Assembly (NCBI RefSeq): GCF_029223865.1
Contig: NZ_CP119520.1
Span: 6,076,001 to 6,140,000, forward strand
Length of the DNA: 64,000 bases
Origin: Telluria mixta
Lineage (GTDB): Bacteria; Pseudomonadota; Gammaproteobacteria; Burkholderiales; Burkholderiaceae_D
Direction of reading: 5' to 3'
This document shows, one piece after another, positions 8,484-18,200 of this stretch. Each line of letters begins with the position of its first letter. The first letter of the stretch is position 1. The notes under the pieces are model-generated. The model searched no databases, had not been told where the DNA came from, and was given only the letters and a program-made list of their open reading frames with translations. The position numbers and the translations under genes were made by a program.

Positions 8484-9572
8484 ATGCCCAAGCTGCCGCG
8501 CCTTGCCGCCGCCGTCACGCTCGCCCTCGTCGCGCACGCCGCGTTCGCTGACGATCCCGCCCCCAACCCGCCGCCGGCCACGTCGCAGTTCAAGGACATT
8601 TCCGCGCACGACCAGGTCAGGCAGCTGGGCCGCGGCGTCAACGTCATCGGCTACGACCCGTTCTGGCGCGACGGCGCCCAGGGCAATTACAAGGAGGAGC
8701 ACTTCGCGAAGATCAAGGAGGCCGGCTTCTCGACCGTGCGCGTCGTACTGTTCGCCTTCCGTGCCCTCGACGCGCAGAACCGCCTCGATCCGAAATGGCT
8801 CAACCGCCTCGACTGGGTCGTGGCGACGGCGACGAAGCACGGGCTGAACGTGATCGTCGACGAACACGATTTCGACGACTGCTCGAAGGACGTCGCCGCC
8901 TGCATGCCGAAGCTGAAGGCCGTCTGGAGCCAGCTGGCGGAACGCTACCGCAACGAGCCGAACACGGTCGTCTTCGAACTGCTCAACGAGCCGCACGGCC
9001 AGTTCGACGCGGCCACGTGGAACGTCAGCTTCCCGCAGGTGCTGGCCATCATGCGCAAGACGAACCCCACGCGCAACGTCATCATCGGCGGCGTGCGCTG
9101 GAACAGCCGCGACACGCTGAAGGATCTCGCGCTCCCGGCCGCCGACAAACACCTCATCGCGACGTTCCACTATTACGATCCGTTCCCGTTCACGCACCAG
9201 GGCGCGTCGTGGGCGGACGAGCCGATCCGCTCGACGACGGGCATCCGCTTCGGCAAGCCGGCGGAGATCGCGCGCATCGACCAGGACTTCGCCGCCGTGA
9301 AAGCATGGAGCGACGCGAGTGGCCGCCCCGTCTTCCTCGGCGAATTCGGCGCCTACGACAAGGCGGCGATGGAGGATCGCGTGCTGTGGACGTCGACCGT
9401 CGCGCGCACCGCCGAGAAATATGGCTTCGCGTGGGGCTACTGGCAGTTCTCCAGCGACTTCGTGCTGTACGACTTCAAGAAGAACGACTTCATCCAGCCG
9501 ATCCTGAAGGCGCTGGTGCCGGCAACCCGCCAGGCCGGCGGCGTCGCCGGCCGCTGCATCACTGGAGGTTGA
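8484..9572 (+). CDS. Secreted GH5 glycoside hydrolase (endoglucanase-type)
   Basis: The 362-residue protein carries a signal peptide (about 1-22, ending AFA) and a single GH5 (beta/alpha)8 barrel. Glu169 in LLNEP is the acid/base and Glu287 in FLGEFG the nucleophile, both on the family pattern. It should cleave beta-1,4-glucans or related beta-glycans outside the cytoplasm. No carbohydrate-binding module is present. Its last 14 bases overlap the convergent lipoprotein gene. Subfamily, and so precise substrate, cannot be set by eye. Confidence 0.9.
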   Translation: MPKLPRLAAAVTLALVAHAAFADDPAPNPPPATSQFKDISAHDQVRQLGRGVNVIGYDPFWRDGAQGNYKEEHFAKIKEAGFSTVRVVLFAFRALDAQNRLDPKWLNRLDWVVATATKHGLNVIVDEHDFDDCSKDVAACMPKLKAVWSQLAERYRNEPNTVVFELLNEPHGQFDAATWNVSFPQVLAIMRKTNPTRNVIIGGVRWNSRDTLKDLALPAADKHLIATFHYYDPFPFTHQGASWADEPIRSTTGIRFGKPAEIARIDQDFAAVKAWSDASGRPVFLGEFGAYDKAAMEDRVLWTSTVARTAEKYGFAWGYWQFSSDFVLYDFKKNDFIQPILKALVPATRQAGGVAGRCITGG

Positions 9573-11466
9573 CCGCCGCCAGTGCGCCGCCGGTCGTACC
9601 GAGGATGTACAGGATGCCGTTCGCCGAGATCGACAGGTCACCGCCCAGCGGGTAAGACCACACCGCCTTGTGGGTCACGAGGTCGATCGCGACGGTGCGC
9701 ATCGCGCTGCTGACGAACGCCAGGTTGCGCGTCACGATCACCCGGGTAAAGAAGTCGCTGCCCAAGGATTCGGACGTCCATTGCAGCCGGCCGTCGGCCG
9801 GCGCGCGTGCTTCCAGCACGGTGCCATTCGCATTCAGGACGTACAGCGTACCGTTGCCGAATGCCGGCTGGCCGGTCACGGTGCCGGTGACAGACCAGGC
9901 CCGCGTGTGCTTCGCGATGTCGAACGCCATCACGCGTCCGCCGTTCGCGACGAACGCCAGATCGTTGGTCAGTACGACGGGCGCGCCGCCGTAGCCGGCC
10001 CACGAATTTTCCGGATCGGTCACGGTCCAGCGATCGTTGCCCGTCGCGACGTCGACGGCGATGAGCTGCCCCGACATGTAGCCATACGCGTAGCGGGCAT
10101 CGACGGCCGGCGTCCACGAATCGTATTGCGGCATGTTCGCCCACCAGGTCTGGCTGCCGGTCACGCTCGAGAACTTGCTCATGCCTCCGTAGTAGCCCGA
10201 CTCGGTGTACACGTCGGTGCCGACCACCGTCGGCGCCAGGTAGTTTTCCCATTGCGACGACATGCTCGTCTTGCTCAGCAACGTACCGCTGCGCTGGTCG
10301 AACATCCACATGAACGTGTCCTCGTGGCCGGTCGTCGTGACGTACACCTGGCCGTTGCCCGCGGCCGGCGCGTTCACGTGATGGATCTTGCCGAGCGCCG
10401 TGTGCCACACTTCCTTGCCGGTCGCCTCACTGAGCGCCACCACGTCGGCCGCGCCCGTGGGATCGGTGCGGGTCACGAAGACCATGCCGTTGTCGCTGGC
10501 GGCGCCGTCGAGCGGCTGCGAGTAATTCGACCCGGCGGGAATGTTCCAGCGCCGGCTGAATTTCGTGAAGTCGAAACTGGCGGGGACAAACCCCGTGTGC
10601 GCCGCATTGCCCTGGTATGTCGACCACGCGCCGACGCCCGCTATCGGCACGAGCGCGGTCAGGTTCGTCGGCGACTTCACGCTGATCTTCAGCGGCACCA
10701 GCCACGGCGAACCGGCCACCGGCTGGCGGCACGTGCGCGGATCGTCGAAGCACAACCGCACCTCCACGTTGCCGTTGTAATCGCCCTGCACGAGGCTCGC
10801 GGACGTCGTCAGCGTCGCGCTGAATCCGTGCGCGTCGGCGAAGTTGAGCACACTCGTGGTGGCGGCGGACGGATCGATGACGCCGACCTGGAAGCTCTTC
10901 GTGAGCGCATCGCCGCCGATGGTGCCCTTCAGGTCGATGGTGGCAACCTCGCCCGGATAGGTGGTGAGCGCCAGCGCGGCCGGTGTCGTTGTTACCGTCA
11001 CGTGCTTCGTGGCGTCGGGCGACGGCTTCACGGTCACGTTCAGCGGCACGCGCCACGGCGATCCGGGGAGCGGCGAGCGGCAGACGAGCGGATCGTCCTC
11101 GCACAACCGGACCTCGAGGGTCGTCGGATGCTCGCCCACGCGCAGGTCCGGTGACGTCTGCAGCGTCGCACGGTATTGCAGCTCGCTCAGCGCGCTCAGG
11201 TTGACGTTGGTCGTGATGACGCCTGTCGAATCGACGATCGCGATATTGAACGGCTTGGCGAACGTACGGCTCGACGTCGCGGTGACCTGGAACGACGTGC
11301 TGTCGCCCTCGACACTACTGACGGCGACGGGATTCGGCGTGAACGTGAGCCAGGCGCCTTCCGGATTGGCCGCGACGCCGCCCGCGCCACCGCTTCCACC
11401 GCCGCCGCAGCCCACCAGCGCGAGCCCCAGCAGCAGGGGAGTGATATGTCGAGACATGAAATGCAT
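9559..11466 (-). CDS. Lipoprotein with two duplicated beta domains and a PQQ-type beta-propeller
   Basis: The 635-residue protein has a lipoprotein signal with Cys20 in LVGC, followed by a Gly/Ala-rich linker. Two homologous beta-sandwich-like domains (about 35-150 and 155-265) each end in VRLC-x-DDP...GSPW-x-VPL, and a propeller made of PQQ-like repeats fills the rest (about 290-635). It should be anchored to a membrane with the propeller in the periplasm or outside. It resembles the scaffold of BamB-like proteins but is not BamB, and no enzyme residues are evident. AAAGGTGA precedes the chosen ATG. Role unknown. Confidence 0.8.
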   Translation of the reverse strand: MHFMSRHITPLLLGLALVGCGGGGSGGAGGVAANPEGAWLTFTPNPVAVSSVEGDSTSFQVTATSSRTFAKPFNIAIVDSTGVITTNVNLSALSELQYRATLQTSPDLRVGEHPTTLEVRLCEDDPLVCRSPLPGSPWRVPLNVTVKPSPDATKHVTVTTTPAALALTTYPGEVATIDLKGTIGGDALTKSFQVGVIDPSAATTSVLNFADAHGFSATLTTSASLVQGDYNGNVEVRLCFDDPRTCRQPVAGSPWLVPLKISVKSPTNLTALVPIAGVGAWSTYQGNAAHTGFVPASFDFTKFSRRWNIPAGSNYSQPLDGAASDNGMVFVTRTDPTGAADVVALSEATGKEVWHTALGKIHHVNAPAAGNGQVYVTTTGHEDTFMWMFDQRSGTLLSKTSMSSQWENYLAPTVVGTDVYTESGYYGGMSKFSSVTGSQTWWANMPQYDSWTPAVDARYAYGYMSGQLIAVDVATGNDRWTVTDPENSWAGYGGAPVVLTNDLAFVANGGRVMAFDIAKHTRAWSVTGTVTGQPAFGNGTLYVLNANGTVLEARAPADGRLQWTSESLGSDFFTRVIVTRNLAFVSSAMRTVAIDLVTHKAVWSYPLGGDLSISANGILYILGTTGGALAAVNLQ

Positions 11467-11620
11467 GAGAGAGTCACCTTTGCAATGTTTAATGCAATTT
11501 TGTCAAAGGCGCCCATTCTAATGCAGTAAGTACGGGCAGAATCTCACGAAATGTCGCCGCCCGGCTGCCATACGGCAAAGACATCCGGATCGTCGTGGAC
11601 CTTCTGCCGTCCGTCCGCCA

Positions 11621-12847
11621 TCATTTGGTCCCGCTCGCCGCCGACCCGGCCACCGCCCCGCTCCCCCACGTTCGCATCCGGTTCGCCGCCCACGCCGTCA
11701 GGATCGCGCCCGCCAACAGCACCAGCCGCGTGTCGACGAGCGTCAGCACGGCGCCCGCCGCCGCCATCAGGATGTTCGCGAGGCAGAACGTCGTCGACAG
11801 CAGGCCCATGACGGCGCCCTGTCCGTGCCCGCCGCCGAAGCGGTCCGCCGCCCAGGCCTGCACCACGGCATTGTAGAACGCGTGCGGCAGGCCGAACGCC
11901 ATGATGCCCACGAGGCCCACCCACAAATGGCCGACGCCGAGCGACCCGATGGCCAGTGCCACGCAGGCGGCCAGCCACGCGGCGCGGCGCATCGGCTCCG
12001 TGCGGCTGGCGCGGCCGGCGAACAGCGCGGAACACGTCATCAGGCCGCACATGCCGACGTTGACGAGGGCGATCGCGCGCGTATCGTAATGGCCCACTTC
12101 GACGAGCCACAACGGATAGAACTCGTAGAACGCCGTGACGCCGCACGTGTACGCGAGCTGCACGCCGAACAGTGCGCGCAGGCCGTCGTGGCGCAGCAGG
12201 TTGAACGCGTGGCGTTCGCGCGCGACGCTCCACCACGACGGCCCGGCCGCGCGCGGCTTGCGTTCCAGCGCGACGCCGACGAGAACGGCGCCCAGCAGCA
12301 GCGCGCCCGCGGCGATGTAGAACGGGACCGTGATGCCCCACGCGATCGTGAACCCGGCCAGCAGCGGCCCCACCAGCCAGCCCATGTGCAGCGCGCCGTT
12401 CAGCCACGACATCGCATGGTTGCGCAGCGGGCCTTGCAGCCGGTCCGCGAGCATCGCGCGCACGATCGCACTGTGGCCCTCCAGCAGGCCGGTGCCGAAG
12501 CGGGCGACGAGGAACAGCGGGTACGAACGGCTCGCCAGCGCCCACGCCGTCAGCACGTGGCCGATGGCGGCGCCCACGGCCGTCACGAGCAGCAGCGGCC
12601 GGCGGCCGTAGCGGTCCGACAGCGACCCGAGCACGGCGGTGCCCAGCAGCAGGCCGACCGGGTTGACCATCAGCGCCAGCGCGAACAGGAGCTTGGGCGG
12701 CAGGCCGAGGAAGTGCGTCAGGCTGTCCGGCGCGCCGTTCACGAACAGCGGCGGCAGGATGGGATACGGCAGCGACGCGCCCGTCGTGGACAACAGTCCG
12801 AGCAGGCAGGCGGTCGCGATCAGGAGGGCGTTCTTCATGGTGGACAC
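11621..12847 (-). CDS. MFS transporter (probable drug/metabolite exporter)
   Basis: The 408-residue protein has about twelve transmembrane helices and the MFS loop motif GSLSDRYGRRP (about 74-84), typical of proton-driven exporters such as TetA-like proteins. It is read 41 bases after the TetR-family gene on the same strand, so a regulator-pump operon induced by the pump's substrate is likely. An in-frame ATG three codons downstream (12838) could also serve as start. Substrate unknown. Confidence 0.87.
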   Translation of the reverse strand: MSTMKNALLIATACLLGLLSTTGASLPYPILPPLFVNGAPDSLTHFLGLPPKLLFALALMVNPVGLLLGTAVLGSLSDRYGRRPLLLVTAVGAAIGHVLTAWALASRSYPLFLVARFGTGLLEGHSAIVRAMLADRLQGPLRNHAMSWLNGALHMGWLVGPLLAGFTIAWGITVPFYIAAGALLLGAVLVGVALERKPRAAGPSWWSVARERHAFNLLRHDGLRALFGVQLAYTCGVTAFYEFYPLWLVEVGHYDTRAIALVNVGMCGLMTCSALFAGRASRTEPMRRAAWLAACVALAIGSLGVGHLWVGLVGIMAFGLPHAFYNAVVQAWAADRFGGGHGQGAVMGLLSTTFCLANILMAAAGAVLTLVDTRLVLLAGAILTAWAANRMRTWGSGAVAGSAASGTK

Positions 12848-12888
12848 AGCCTAGCACGGCGCGCACCCTGACCGCATCAGGGGCATTA

Positions 12889-13407
12889 TCAGTGCGCGGC
12901 AGCCCCCGCGGACAACCGCGCCAGTTCCTCGGCCAGCACGGCGGCCGGGACGCCGGCACCGTGCATCCACAGCCCGAGCGCCGCCAGCTGGCCTTCCGCG
13001 CATGCGAGCGCGCGCACGTCCGCGCGCGGCCCCACCACGCCGCGGGCGTGCAACCCGGGCACGATGCGCGCCGCCAGCATGCGCGCGATGCGCGAGCGCA
13101 GCGGCTGTTCGAGCAGGAGGCGCACGGCGCCGGACCGTTCGCGCACGTGTTCGATGAGCATCAGCAGCGCCGCCGGCTCGGGCGGATCGGCCGCCAGCAC
13201 GCGCAGCGGCCAGTCCATCGACGCGGCCAGCAGGTCATCCTTCGTGCGGAAGTGTTCGTACAAGGTGGAGCGGCCGAGGTCTGCGCGCTCGGCCACCGCC
13301 GTCATTGCGACGGCATCGTAGCCCTCGGCCATCAGCAGTTCGATGAATGCGCCGACGGCCGCCTTGCGCGTGCGCTGTATGCGCCGGTCCAGCACGATTT
13401 CTTCCAT
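12889..13407 (-). CDS. TetR/AcrR-family transcriptional regulator
   Basis: The 172-residue protein starts MEEIVLDRRI and has an N-terminal TetR helix-turn-helix (about residues 28-50, ADLGRSTLYEHF). The C-terminal ligand domain is divergent and Ala/Leu-rich. The frame is open further upstream with an in-frame ATG at 13428, but only 13407 has a good ribosome-binding site (GGAG, 6 bases before). The MFS exporter gene follows 41 bases later. A 14-bp palindrome at 13441-13454 in its promoter region is the likely autoregulatory operator, also placed to control the divergent membrane-protein gene. Confidence 0.9.
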   Translation of the reverse strand: MEEIVLDRRIQRTRKAAVGAFIELLMAEGYDAVAMTAVAERADLGRSTLYEHFRTKDDLLAASMDWPLRVLAADPPEPAALLMLIEHVRERSGAVRLLLEQPLRSRIARMLAARIVPGLHARGVVGPRADVRALACAEGQLAALGLWMHGAGVPAAVLAEELARLSAGAAAH

Positions 13408-13440
13408 CGCATCTCCATGAGCGGACATCGAACCGGTTTT

Positions 13441-13454
13441 GTCCGCTAACGGAC
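13441..13454. promoter_or_regulatory. Candidate TetR-family operator
   Basis: GTCCG-CTAA-CGGAC is a perfect inverted repeat with 4-base spacing, 34 bases upstream of the chosen tetR-like start and 73 bases before the divergent gene at 13527. Position and symmetry fit an autoregulated TetR site. Confidence 0.6.
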
Positions 13455-13526
13455 GGCGCGGCGGCACCATCCGCCAACGGGACATCCGTCGCTGGTCCAA
13501 TGTGGTTTTCCATCGAAAGGACCGCC

Positions 13527-14183
13527 ATGATAGCAGCCGACCGCACGCCCCGTTCCATTCCGCCCGCCGCCTGGGCCCTCGTCGTCGCGGGCGCCGCGAT
13601 GGTCGCCCTCCTCTTCCATCATCCCGTGGTCCCGCACGGCACGGGCTTCGCCGACACGCTGGCCGCGCTCGTGCGCCTGGGCGACGGTTCGGCGCGCGTG
13701 CATGGCGCGCTGTTCGTCGTCTGCGGTTTTCTCCTCTACGGCGTCACCGCGCTGGCGCTGGCGCTCGGCACGCACCGTCCTGTGGTCGTCTTCGGCGTCA
13801 TCTGCCATGCGCTGGGCTGCGCGGCGGTCGGCGGCGCGATGCTGGGCGACGGTTTCATCACGCCACGCCTGGCGCGGGCCGCCCTCGACGGCGGCTGGCC
13901 GCACGATGCCACGGCCGCACTGCTCACGCTGATCGCCATCGCGATCCAGGTGCTCACGAAGGCGGGCCTGATCGGCATGGGCGCGGGCATGTGCTGCCTG
14001 TCCTGGGCCAGTCCACGCGCGACGCGGCTGCTGGCCGCGCTCGCGCTGCCGGCGGGCGCCGGCACCGCACTCGCGGCCGCGAGCGGCCTGCACATGCACC
14101 CGCATTCGCTGATGCTCCTCACGGGCGTGCAGGCGCTGTGGTACGCGGGCGCCGCGCTGACGCTGTGGCGCCTTAGCCGTTGA
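13527..14183 (+). CDS. Multi-pass membrane protein of unknown function
   Basis: The 218-residue protein is very hydrophobic, with about six predicted transmembrane helices and no recognisable catalytic motif. The start is set at the ATG preceded by AAAGG (13516-13520); the frame is open far upstream, but those codons overlap the tetR-like gene. It is divergent from tetR across the candidate operator, so it may be a member of that regulon. It overlaps the convergent FadB-type gene by 11 bases. Not assigned to a family. Confidence 0.7.
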   Translation: MIAADRTPRSIPPAAWALVVAGAAMVALLFHHPVVPHGTGFADTLAALVRLGDGSARVHGALFVVCGFLLYGVTALALALGTHRPVVVFGVICHALGCAAVGGAMLGDGFITPRLARAALDGGWPHDATAALLTLIAIAIQVLTKAGLIGMGAGMCCLSWASPRATRLLAALALPAGAGTALAAASGLHMHPHSLMLLTGVQALWYAGAALTLWRLSR

Positions 14184-16260
14184 AGGTCTTGCCCGCGCCC
14201 GCGAGGCGCACGAGCAGCGGCGCCGGCGCCCACGCTTCGCCGTGGTAGCCGCGCGCATACTTCTCGACAGCGGCCAGCACGGCGGGCAGGCCGACGGTGT
14301 CCGCATAGAACATCGGACCGCCGCGGAACAGCGGGAAACCGTAGCCGGACAGATAGACCATGTCGATGTCCGACGCGCGCAGCGCGATGCCCTCTTCCAG
14401 GATCCGCGCGCCCTCGTTGACGAGCGCGTAGACGAGGCGCTCGACGATCTCCTCGTCGGAGATGGCGCGGCGGTTGATGCCCAGATCGTGCGAGTGCTTC
14501 ACGATCATCTCGTCGACCCACGGCGACGGCCGCGGCGTGCGGTCGCCCGCCTGGTAGTCGTACCAGCCGGCACCCGTCTTCTGGCCGAAGCGGCCCTGTT
14601 CGCACAGCAGGTCGGCCGTCTTCGAATACTTCACATCGGGCGATTCGACGGCGCGGCGCTTGCGGATATACCAGCCCACGTCGTTGCCGGCCAGGTCGCC
14701 CATGCGGAACGGGCCCATGGCGAAGCCGAATTTTTCGATAGCCGCATCGACCTGCTGCGGCAGCGCGCCTTCATCCAGCAGGAAGCCGGCCTGGCGGATG
14801 TACTGCTCGACCATGCGGTTGCCGATGAAACCGTCGCACACGCCGGCGACGACGCCCGTCTTCTTGATCTTCTTCGCCAGCGCCAGCGCCGTCGCGAGGA
14901 CGTCCTTGCCCGTCTCCGCGCCGCGCACGATTTCCAGCAGCTTCATCACGTTGGCGGGGCTGAAGAAATGCAGGCCGATGACGTCCTGCGGGCGCGACGT
15001 GAGCGCCGCGATGCGGTTCAGGTCCAGGGTCGACGTGTTCGACGCGAGGATGGCGCCCGGCTTCATCGTCGCATCCAGCTGGCGAAACACGGTTTCCTTG
15101 ACGCCCATGTCCTCGAACACGGCTTCGATGACGATGTCGGCCTGGGCGATGTCGGCGTAGTCCAGCGTGCCGCGGATGAGACCGACACGCTGCTCGGCCT
15201 TGTCCGCCGCCAGCTTGCCCTTCCTGACCGTGTTCTCGTAATTCTTGCGGATGGTGGCCAGGCCCTTGTCCAGCGCGTCCTGCTTCGTCTCGAGGATCGT
15301 CACGGGGATGCCGGCGTTCGCGAAGTTCATCGCGATGCCGCCGCCCATCGTGCCGGCGCCGACGACGGCCGCGCTGCGGATCTCGCGGACGGGCGTGTCG
15401 CTCGGGACGTCGGGCACCTTGCTCGCGGCGCGCTCCGCGAAGAACGCGTGGCGCAGCGCCTTCGATTCCGTCGTCTGCGTGAGGTGGATGAAGCGCTCGC
15501 GCTCGAATGTCAGGCCATCTTCGAACGGCTTTTCGACGGACGCGGCGACCGTCTCCACGCATTCGACGGGCGCCGGGAACGGCCCCGCCTCGGCTTTGAC
15601 GCGCGCCCGGGCAGCGGCCAGGAAGCCCGCCGCATCGGGGTGGTCGACCTGGCGCTCGCGCACCTTCGGCAACGGACGCACGTCGGCCACGCGGCGCGCG
15701 AATGCGATCGCGCCCGCGACGAGGTCGGACCCGGCCGGCAGCAATTCGTCGAACAGCAAGGTGCCGGCCAGCTTTTCGGACAGCACCGGGGTACCGGTGA
15801 CGATCATGTTCAGCGCGGTCTCCAGGCCCAGCACGCGCGGCAGGCGCTGCGTGCCGCCGGCGCCCGGCAACAGGCCCAGTTTCACTTCCGGCAGCGCGAT
15901 CTGCGCGCCCGGCAGCGCCACGCGGTAGTTGGCGCCCAGCGCCAGTTCCAGGCCGCCGCCCATGCACACGGTGTGGATCGCGGCGACGACGGGTTTCTCC
16001 GAATTCTCGACCGTGCGGATCAACGTGTGCAGGGTCGGTTCCGTGAGCGCCTTGGGCGAGTTGAATTCGCGGATGTCGGCACCGCCCGAGAACGCCTTGC
16101 CGGCGCCCGTGATGACGATGGCCTTGACGGCCGGATCCGCGGCCGCGCGATTCAAACCTTCGACGGCGGCGGTGCGCGTCGCCAGGCCGAGGCCATTGAC
16201 GGGCGGGTTGTTCAGCGTGATGACGGCGACGTCGTCGATAACCTGGTAATCGGCGCTCAT
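14173..16260 (-). CDS. Bifunctional enoyl-CoA hydratase/3-hydroxyacyl-CoA dehydrogenase
   Basis: The 695-residue enzyme performs the hydration and NAD-dependent oxidation steps of fatty-acid beta-oxidation. Residues 1-190 are a crotonase domain with the FSGGAD oxyanion segment (57-62) and catalytic-type Glu105 and Glu125. A Rossmann NAD site follows (VVGAGTMGGG, about 297-306), then the LHFFSPANVM motif with the dehydrogenase His, and two C-terminal 3HCDH domains. The layout matches FadB/FadJ and the peroxisomal enzyme. An acyl-CoA ligase gene lies upstream on the same strand, consistent with a fatty- or aromatic-acid catabolic unit. No thiolase is in the window. Confidence 0.93.
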   Translation of the reverse strand: MSADYQVIDDVAVITLNNPPVNGLGLATRTAAVEGLNRAAADPAVKAIVITGAGKAFSGGADIREFNSPKALTEPTLHTLIRTVENSEKPVVAAIHTVCMGGGLELALGANYRVALPGAQIALPEVKLGLLPGAGGTQRLPRVLGLETALNMIVTGTPVLSEKLAGTLLFDELLPAGSDLVAGAIAFARRVADVRPLPKVRERQVDHPDAAGFLAAARARVKAEAGPFPAPVECVETVAASVEKPFEDGLTFERERFIHLTQTTESKALRHAFFAERAASKVPDVPSDTPVREIRSAAVVGAGTMGGGIAMNFANAGIPVTILETKQDALDKGLATIRKNYENTVRKGKLAADKAEQRVGLIRGTLDYADIAQADIVIEAVFEDMGVKETVFRQLDATMKPGAILASNTSTLDLNRIAALTSRPQDVIGLHFFSPANVMKLLEIVRGAETGKDVLATALALAKKIKKTGVVAGVCDGFIGNRMVEQYIRQAGFLLDEGALPQQVDAAIEKFGFAMGPFRMGDLAGNDVGWYIRKRRAVESPDVKYSKTADLLCEQGRFGQKTGAGWYDYQAGDRTPRPSPWVDEMIVKHSHDLGINRRAISDEEIVERLVYALVNEGARILEEGIALRASDIDMVYLSGYGFPLFRGGPMFYADTVGLPAVLAAVEKYARGYHGEAWAPAPLLVRLAGAGKTFNG

Positions 16261-16302
16261 GGGTCTCCTTGCGTTGGTGTGATTGTAGGTGGCGACAATA
16301 TA

Positions 16303-16319
16303 ACCGTTAAAAGAACGGT
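16303..16319. promoter_or_regulatory. Inverted repeat between the acyl-CoA ligase and FadB-type genes
   Basis: ACCGTT-AAAAG-AACGGT lies 43-59 bases before the FadB-type start and 11 bases after the ligase gene. It may be an operator for the beta-oxidation gene or a weak terminator hairpin of the ligase gene; the position suits either. Confidence 0.4.
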
Positions 16320-16329
16320 CGTGTTATTT

Positions 16330-17991
16330 TTAGCACGCACCGTCGGTGCCAGGCAGCCGATACTCCCGGAACTGCTCGCGCAACCGGTTCTTCTGGATCT
16401 TGCCGGTCGCGCCGGTCGGCAACGCATCCACGAACAGCACGTCGTCCGGCATCCAGAATTTCGCGACCTTCCCGTCGAAGAACTTCAGCAGCTCGGCGCG
16501 CGTCACCTCGGCCTCGGGCCGCCGCACGACGACGAGCACGGGCCGCTCGTCCCACTTCGGATGGCGCACGCCGATGCACGCGGCCTGCAGCACGGCCGGA
16601 TGCGCCATCGCGATGTTTTCGAGGTCGATCGACCCGATCCACTCGCCGCCGGACTTGATCACGTCCTTGCTGCGGTCCGTGATCTGCATGTAGCCGTCCG
16701 CGTCGATCGTCGCCACGTCGCCGGTCGGGAACCAGCCGTCCTGCAGCGCGTCGCCGCCCTCGTCGCGGAAGTACCTGGAGATGATCCAGGGGCCCTTGAC
16801 GAGCAGGTGGCCGAAGGTATGGCCGTCCCACGGCAGCTCGTTGCCGTCGTCGTCGACGATCTTCATGTCCACGCCGAAGATCGCGTGGCCCTGCTTGCGC
16901 AGCACGGCGCGCTGCGCCGCGACGGGCAGGTCGCGGTGCCGCGCCAGCAGCCCGCACGTGGTGCCGAGGGGCGACATCTCCGTCATGCCCCACGCGTGGA
17001 TGACCTCGATGCCGAAGTGGTCGATCAGCGTATCCATCATCGCAGGCGGGCACGCGGCGCCGCCGATCACCGTGCGCTTGAACGTGGAGAACGCCAGCCT
17101 GTTCTGCAGCGCGTAATTGATCAGACCGAGCCAGACGGTCGGCACGCCCGCCGAGAACGTGACGCCCTCGGCCTCGAACAGGTCGTACAGCGACTTGCCG
17201 TCCAGCGCCGCGCCCGGCAGCACGAGCTTGGCGCCGGACAGCAGTACGGAATACGGCAAACCCCACGCGTTCACGTGGAACATCGGCACGACGGGCAGCA
17301 CGACGTCGCGCCCGGCCACGTTCAGGGCGTTGGGCATCGCGGACGCGTAGGCGTGCAGCACGGTCGACCGGTGCGAGTACAGCGCCCCCTTCGGATTGCC
17401 CGTCGTGCCGGACGTGTAGCACAGCGAGGCGGCCGCGCGCTCGTCGAAATCCGGCCAGTCGTACTCCTCGGAGGCCGCGGCGAGCAGGTCTTCGTAACAC
17501 AAAAGGTTCGGAATGCTGCCCTCGGCAGGCATGTGCGCCCGGTCGCTCATCAGCACGAACGCCTTCACGGTCGGGCACAGCGGCGCGATCGCCGCCACGA
17601 GCGGCAGGAACGTCAGGTCGAAGAACAGCAGCTGGTCTTCCGCGTGGTTGACGATGTACGCGATCTGCTCGGGATGCAGGCGCGGATTGATCGTGTGCAG
17701 CACGGCGCCCGAGCCGGACACCCCGTAATACAGTTCGAGGTGGCGGTAGCCGTTCCACGCCAGCGTGCCGACGCGCTGGCCCGCCGCGATGCCCTGCGCC
17801 TGCAGCACGTTGGCCACGCGCCGCGCCCGTGCCTCGCATTCGCGCACGGTGTAGCGGTGGACGTCGCCCTCGACGCGGCGCGAGACGATCTTGCTGTCGC
17901 CGTAATGCCGCGCGGCGAAACGGATGATGCTGGAAATGAGCAGGGGCTGATCCATCATCTGGCCCATCAACGGCGGGGGAACGTAGGTCAT
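16330..17991 (-). CDS. AMP-forming fatty acyl-CoA ligase (DmdB/FadD-like)
   Basis: The 553-residue adenylate-forming enzyme activates a carboxylic acid to its CoA thioester using ATP. The P-loop-like motif [11 protein letters not shown] is at 192-202, the HAWGMTE adenine motif is mid-protein, and the C-terminal lysine-bearing domain (TGKIQK) is present. Overall sequence is closest in character to 3-methylmercaptopropionyl-CoA and medium-chain acyl-CoA ligases; the exact chain preference is not readable. It feeds naturally into the beta-oxidation enzyme encoded 70 bases downstream. Cytoplasmic, no signal peptide. Confidence 0.9.
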   Translation of the reverse strand: MTYVPPPLMGQMMDQPLLISSIIRFAARHYGDSKIVSRRVEGDVHRYTVRECEARARRVANVLQAQGIAAGQRVGTLAWNGYRHLELYYGVSGSGAVLHTINPRLHPEQIAYIVNHAEDQLLFFDLTFLPLVAAIAPLCPTVKAFVLMSDRAHMPAEGSIPNLLCYEDLLAAASEEYDWPDFDERAAASLCYTSGTTGNPKGALYSHRSTVLHAYASAMPNALNVAGRDVVLPVVPMFHVNAWGLPYSVLLSGAKLVLPGAALDGKSLYDLFEAEGVTFSAGVPTVWLGLINYALQNRLAFSTFKRTVIGGAACPPAMMDTLIDHFGIEVIHAWGMTEMSPLGTTCGLLARHRDLPVAAQRAVLRKQGHAIFGVDMKIVDDDGNELPWDGHTFGHLLVKGPWIISRYFRDEGGDALQDGWFPTGDVATIDADGYMQITDRSKDVIKSGGEWIGSIDLENIAMAHPAVLQAACIGVRHPKWDERPVLVVVRRPEAEVTRAELLKFFDGKVAKFWMPDDVLFVDALPTGATGKIQKNRLREQFREYRLPGTDGAC

Positions 17992-18095
17992 CGGTCTCTC
18001 GAGGTTGCTTGTGGGAAGACCGAGTTTCGAACGATCGTGCTTATATCGTCAACGGAAATCGATGCTGCAGCGCAGCAGCTCAACATTACGAAACA

Positions 18096-18110
18096 GTTAC
18101 CGAATGTAAC
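18096..18110. promoter_or_regulatory. Short inverted repeat in the ligase-selO divergent region
   Basis: GTTAC-CGAAT-GTAAC sits about 105 bases upstream of both divergent genes. It is a possible regulator site, weakly supported. Confidence 0.3.
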
Positions 18111-18159
18111 CCGGATAGGTCGCGCACGCCCTGCGCCCATAGAATCCGCGCGTGTGGGG

Positions 18160-18165
18160 TAAAAT
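18160..18165 (+). promoter_or_regulatory. Candidate -10 element for selO
   Basis: TAAAAT at 18160-18165 would place the transcription start near 18172, downstream of the only in-frame TTG (18009) and upstream of the ATC at 18201. No good -35 hexamer is visible. Confidence 0.4.
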
Positions 18166-18200
18166 CCGCGCACGAAGAACAATCAACCCGAGGAAGCGTT

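Noticed and set aside
14242..18162. 1306-codon open frame opposite the FadB-type and acyl-CoA ligase genes
   Set aside because: Antisense shadow with low-complexity Arg/Val/His composition; both real genes match known families on the minus strand.
18009..18200. TTG at 18009 as the start of selO
   Set aside because: It would add 64 residues with no family likeness, and the likely promoter lies inside this stretch.
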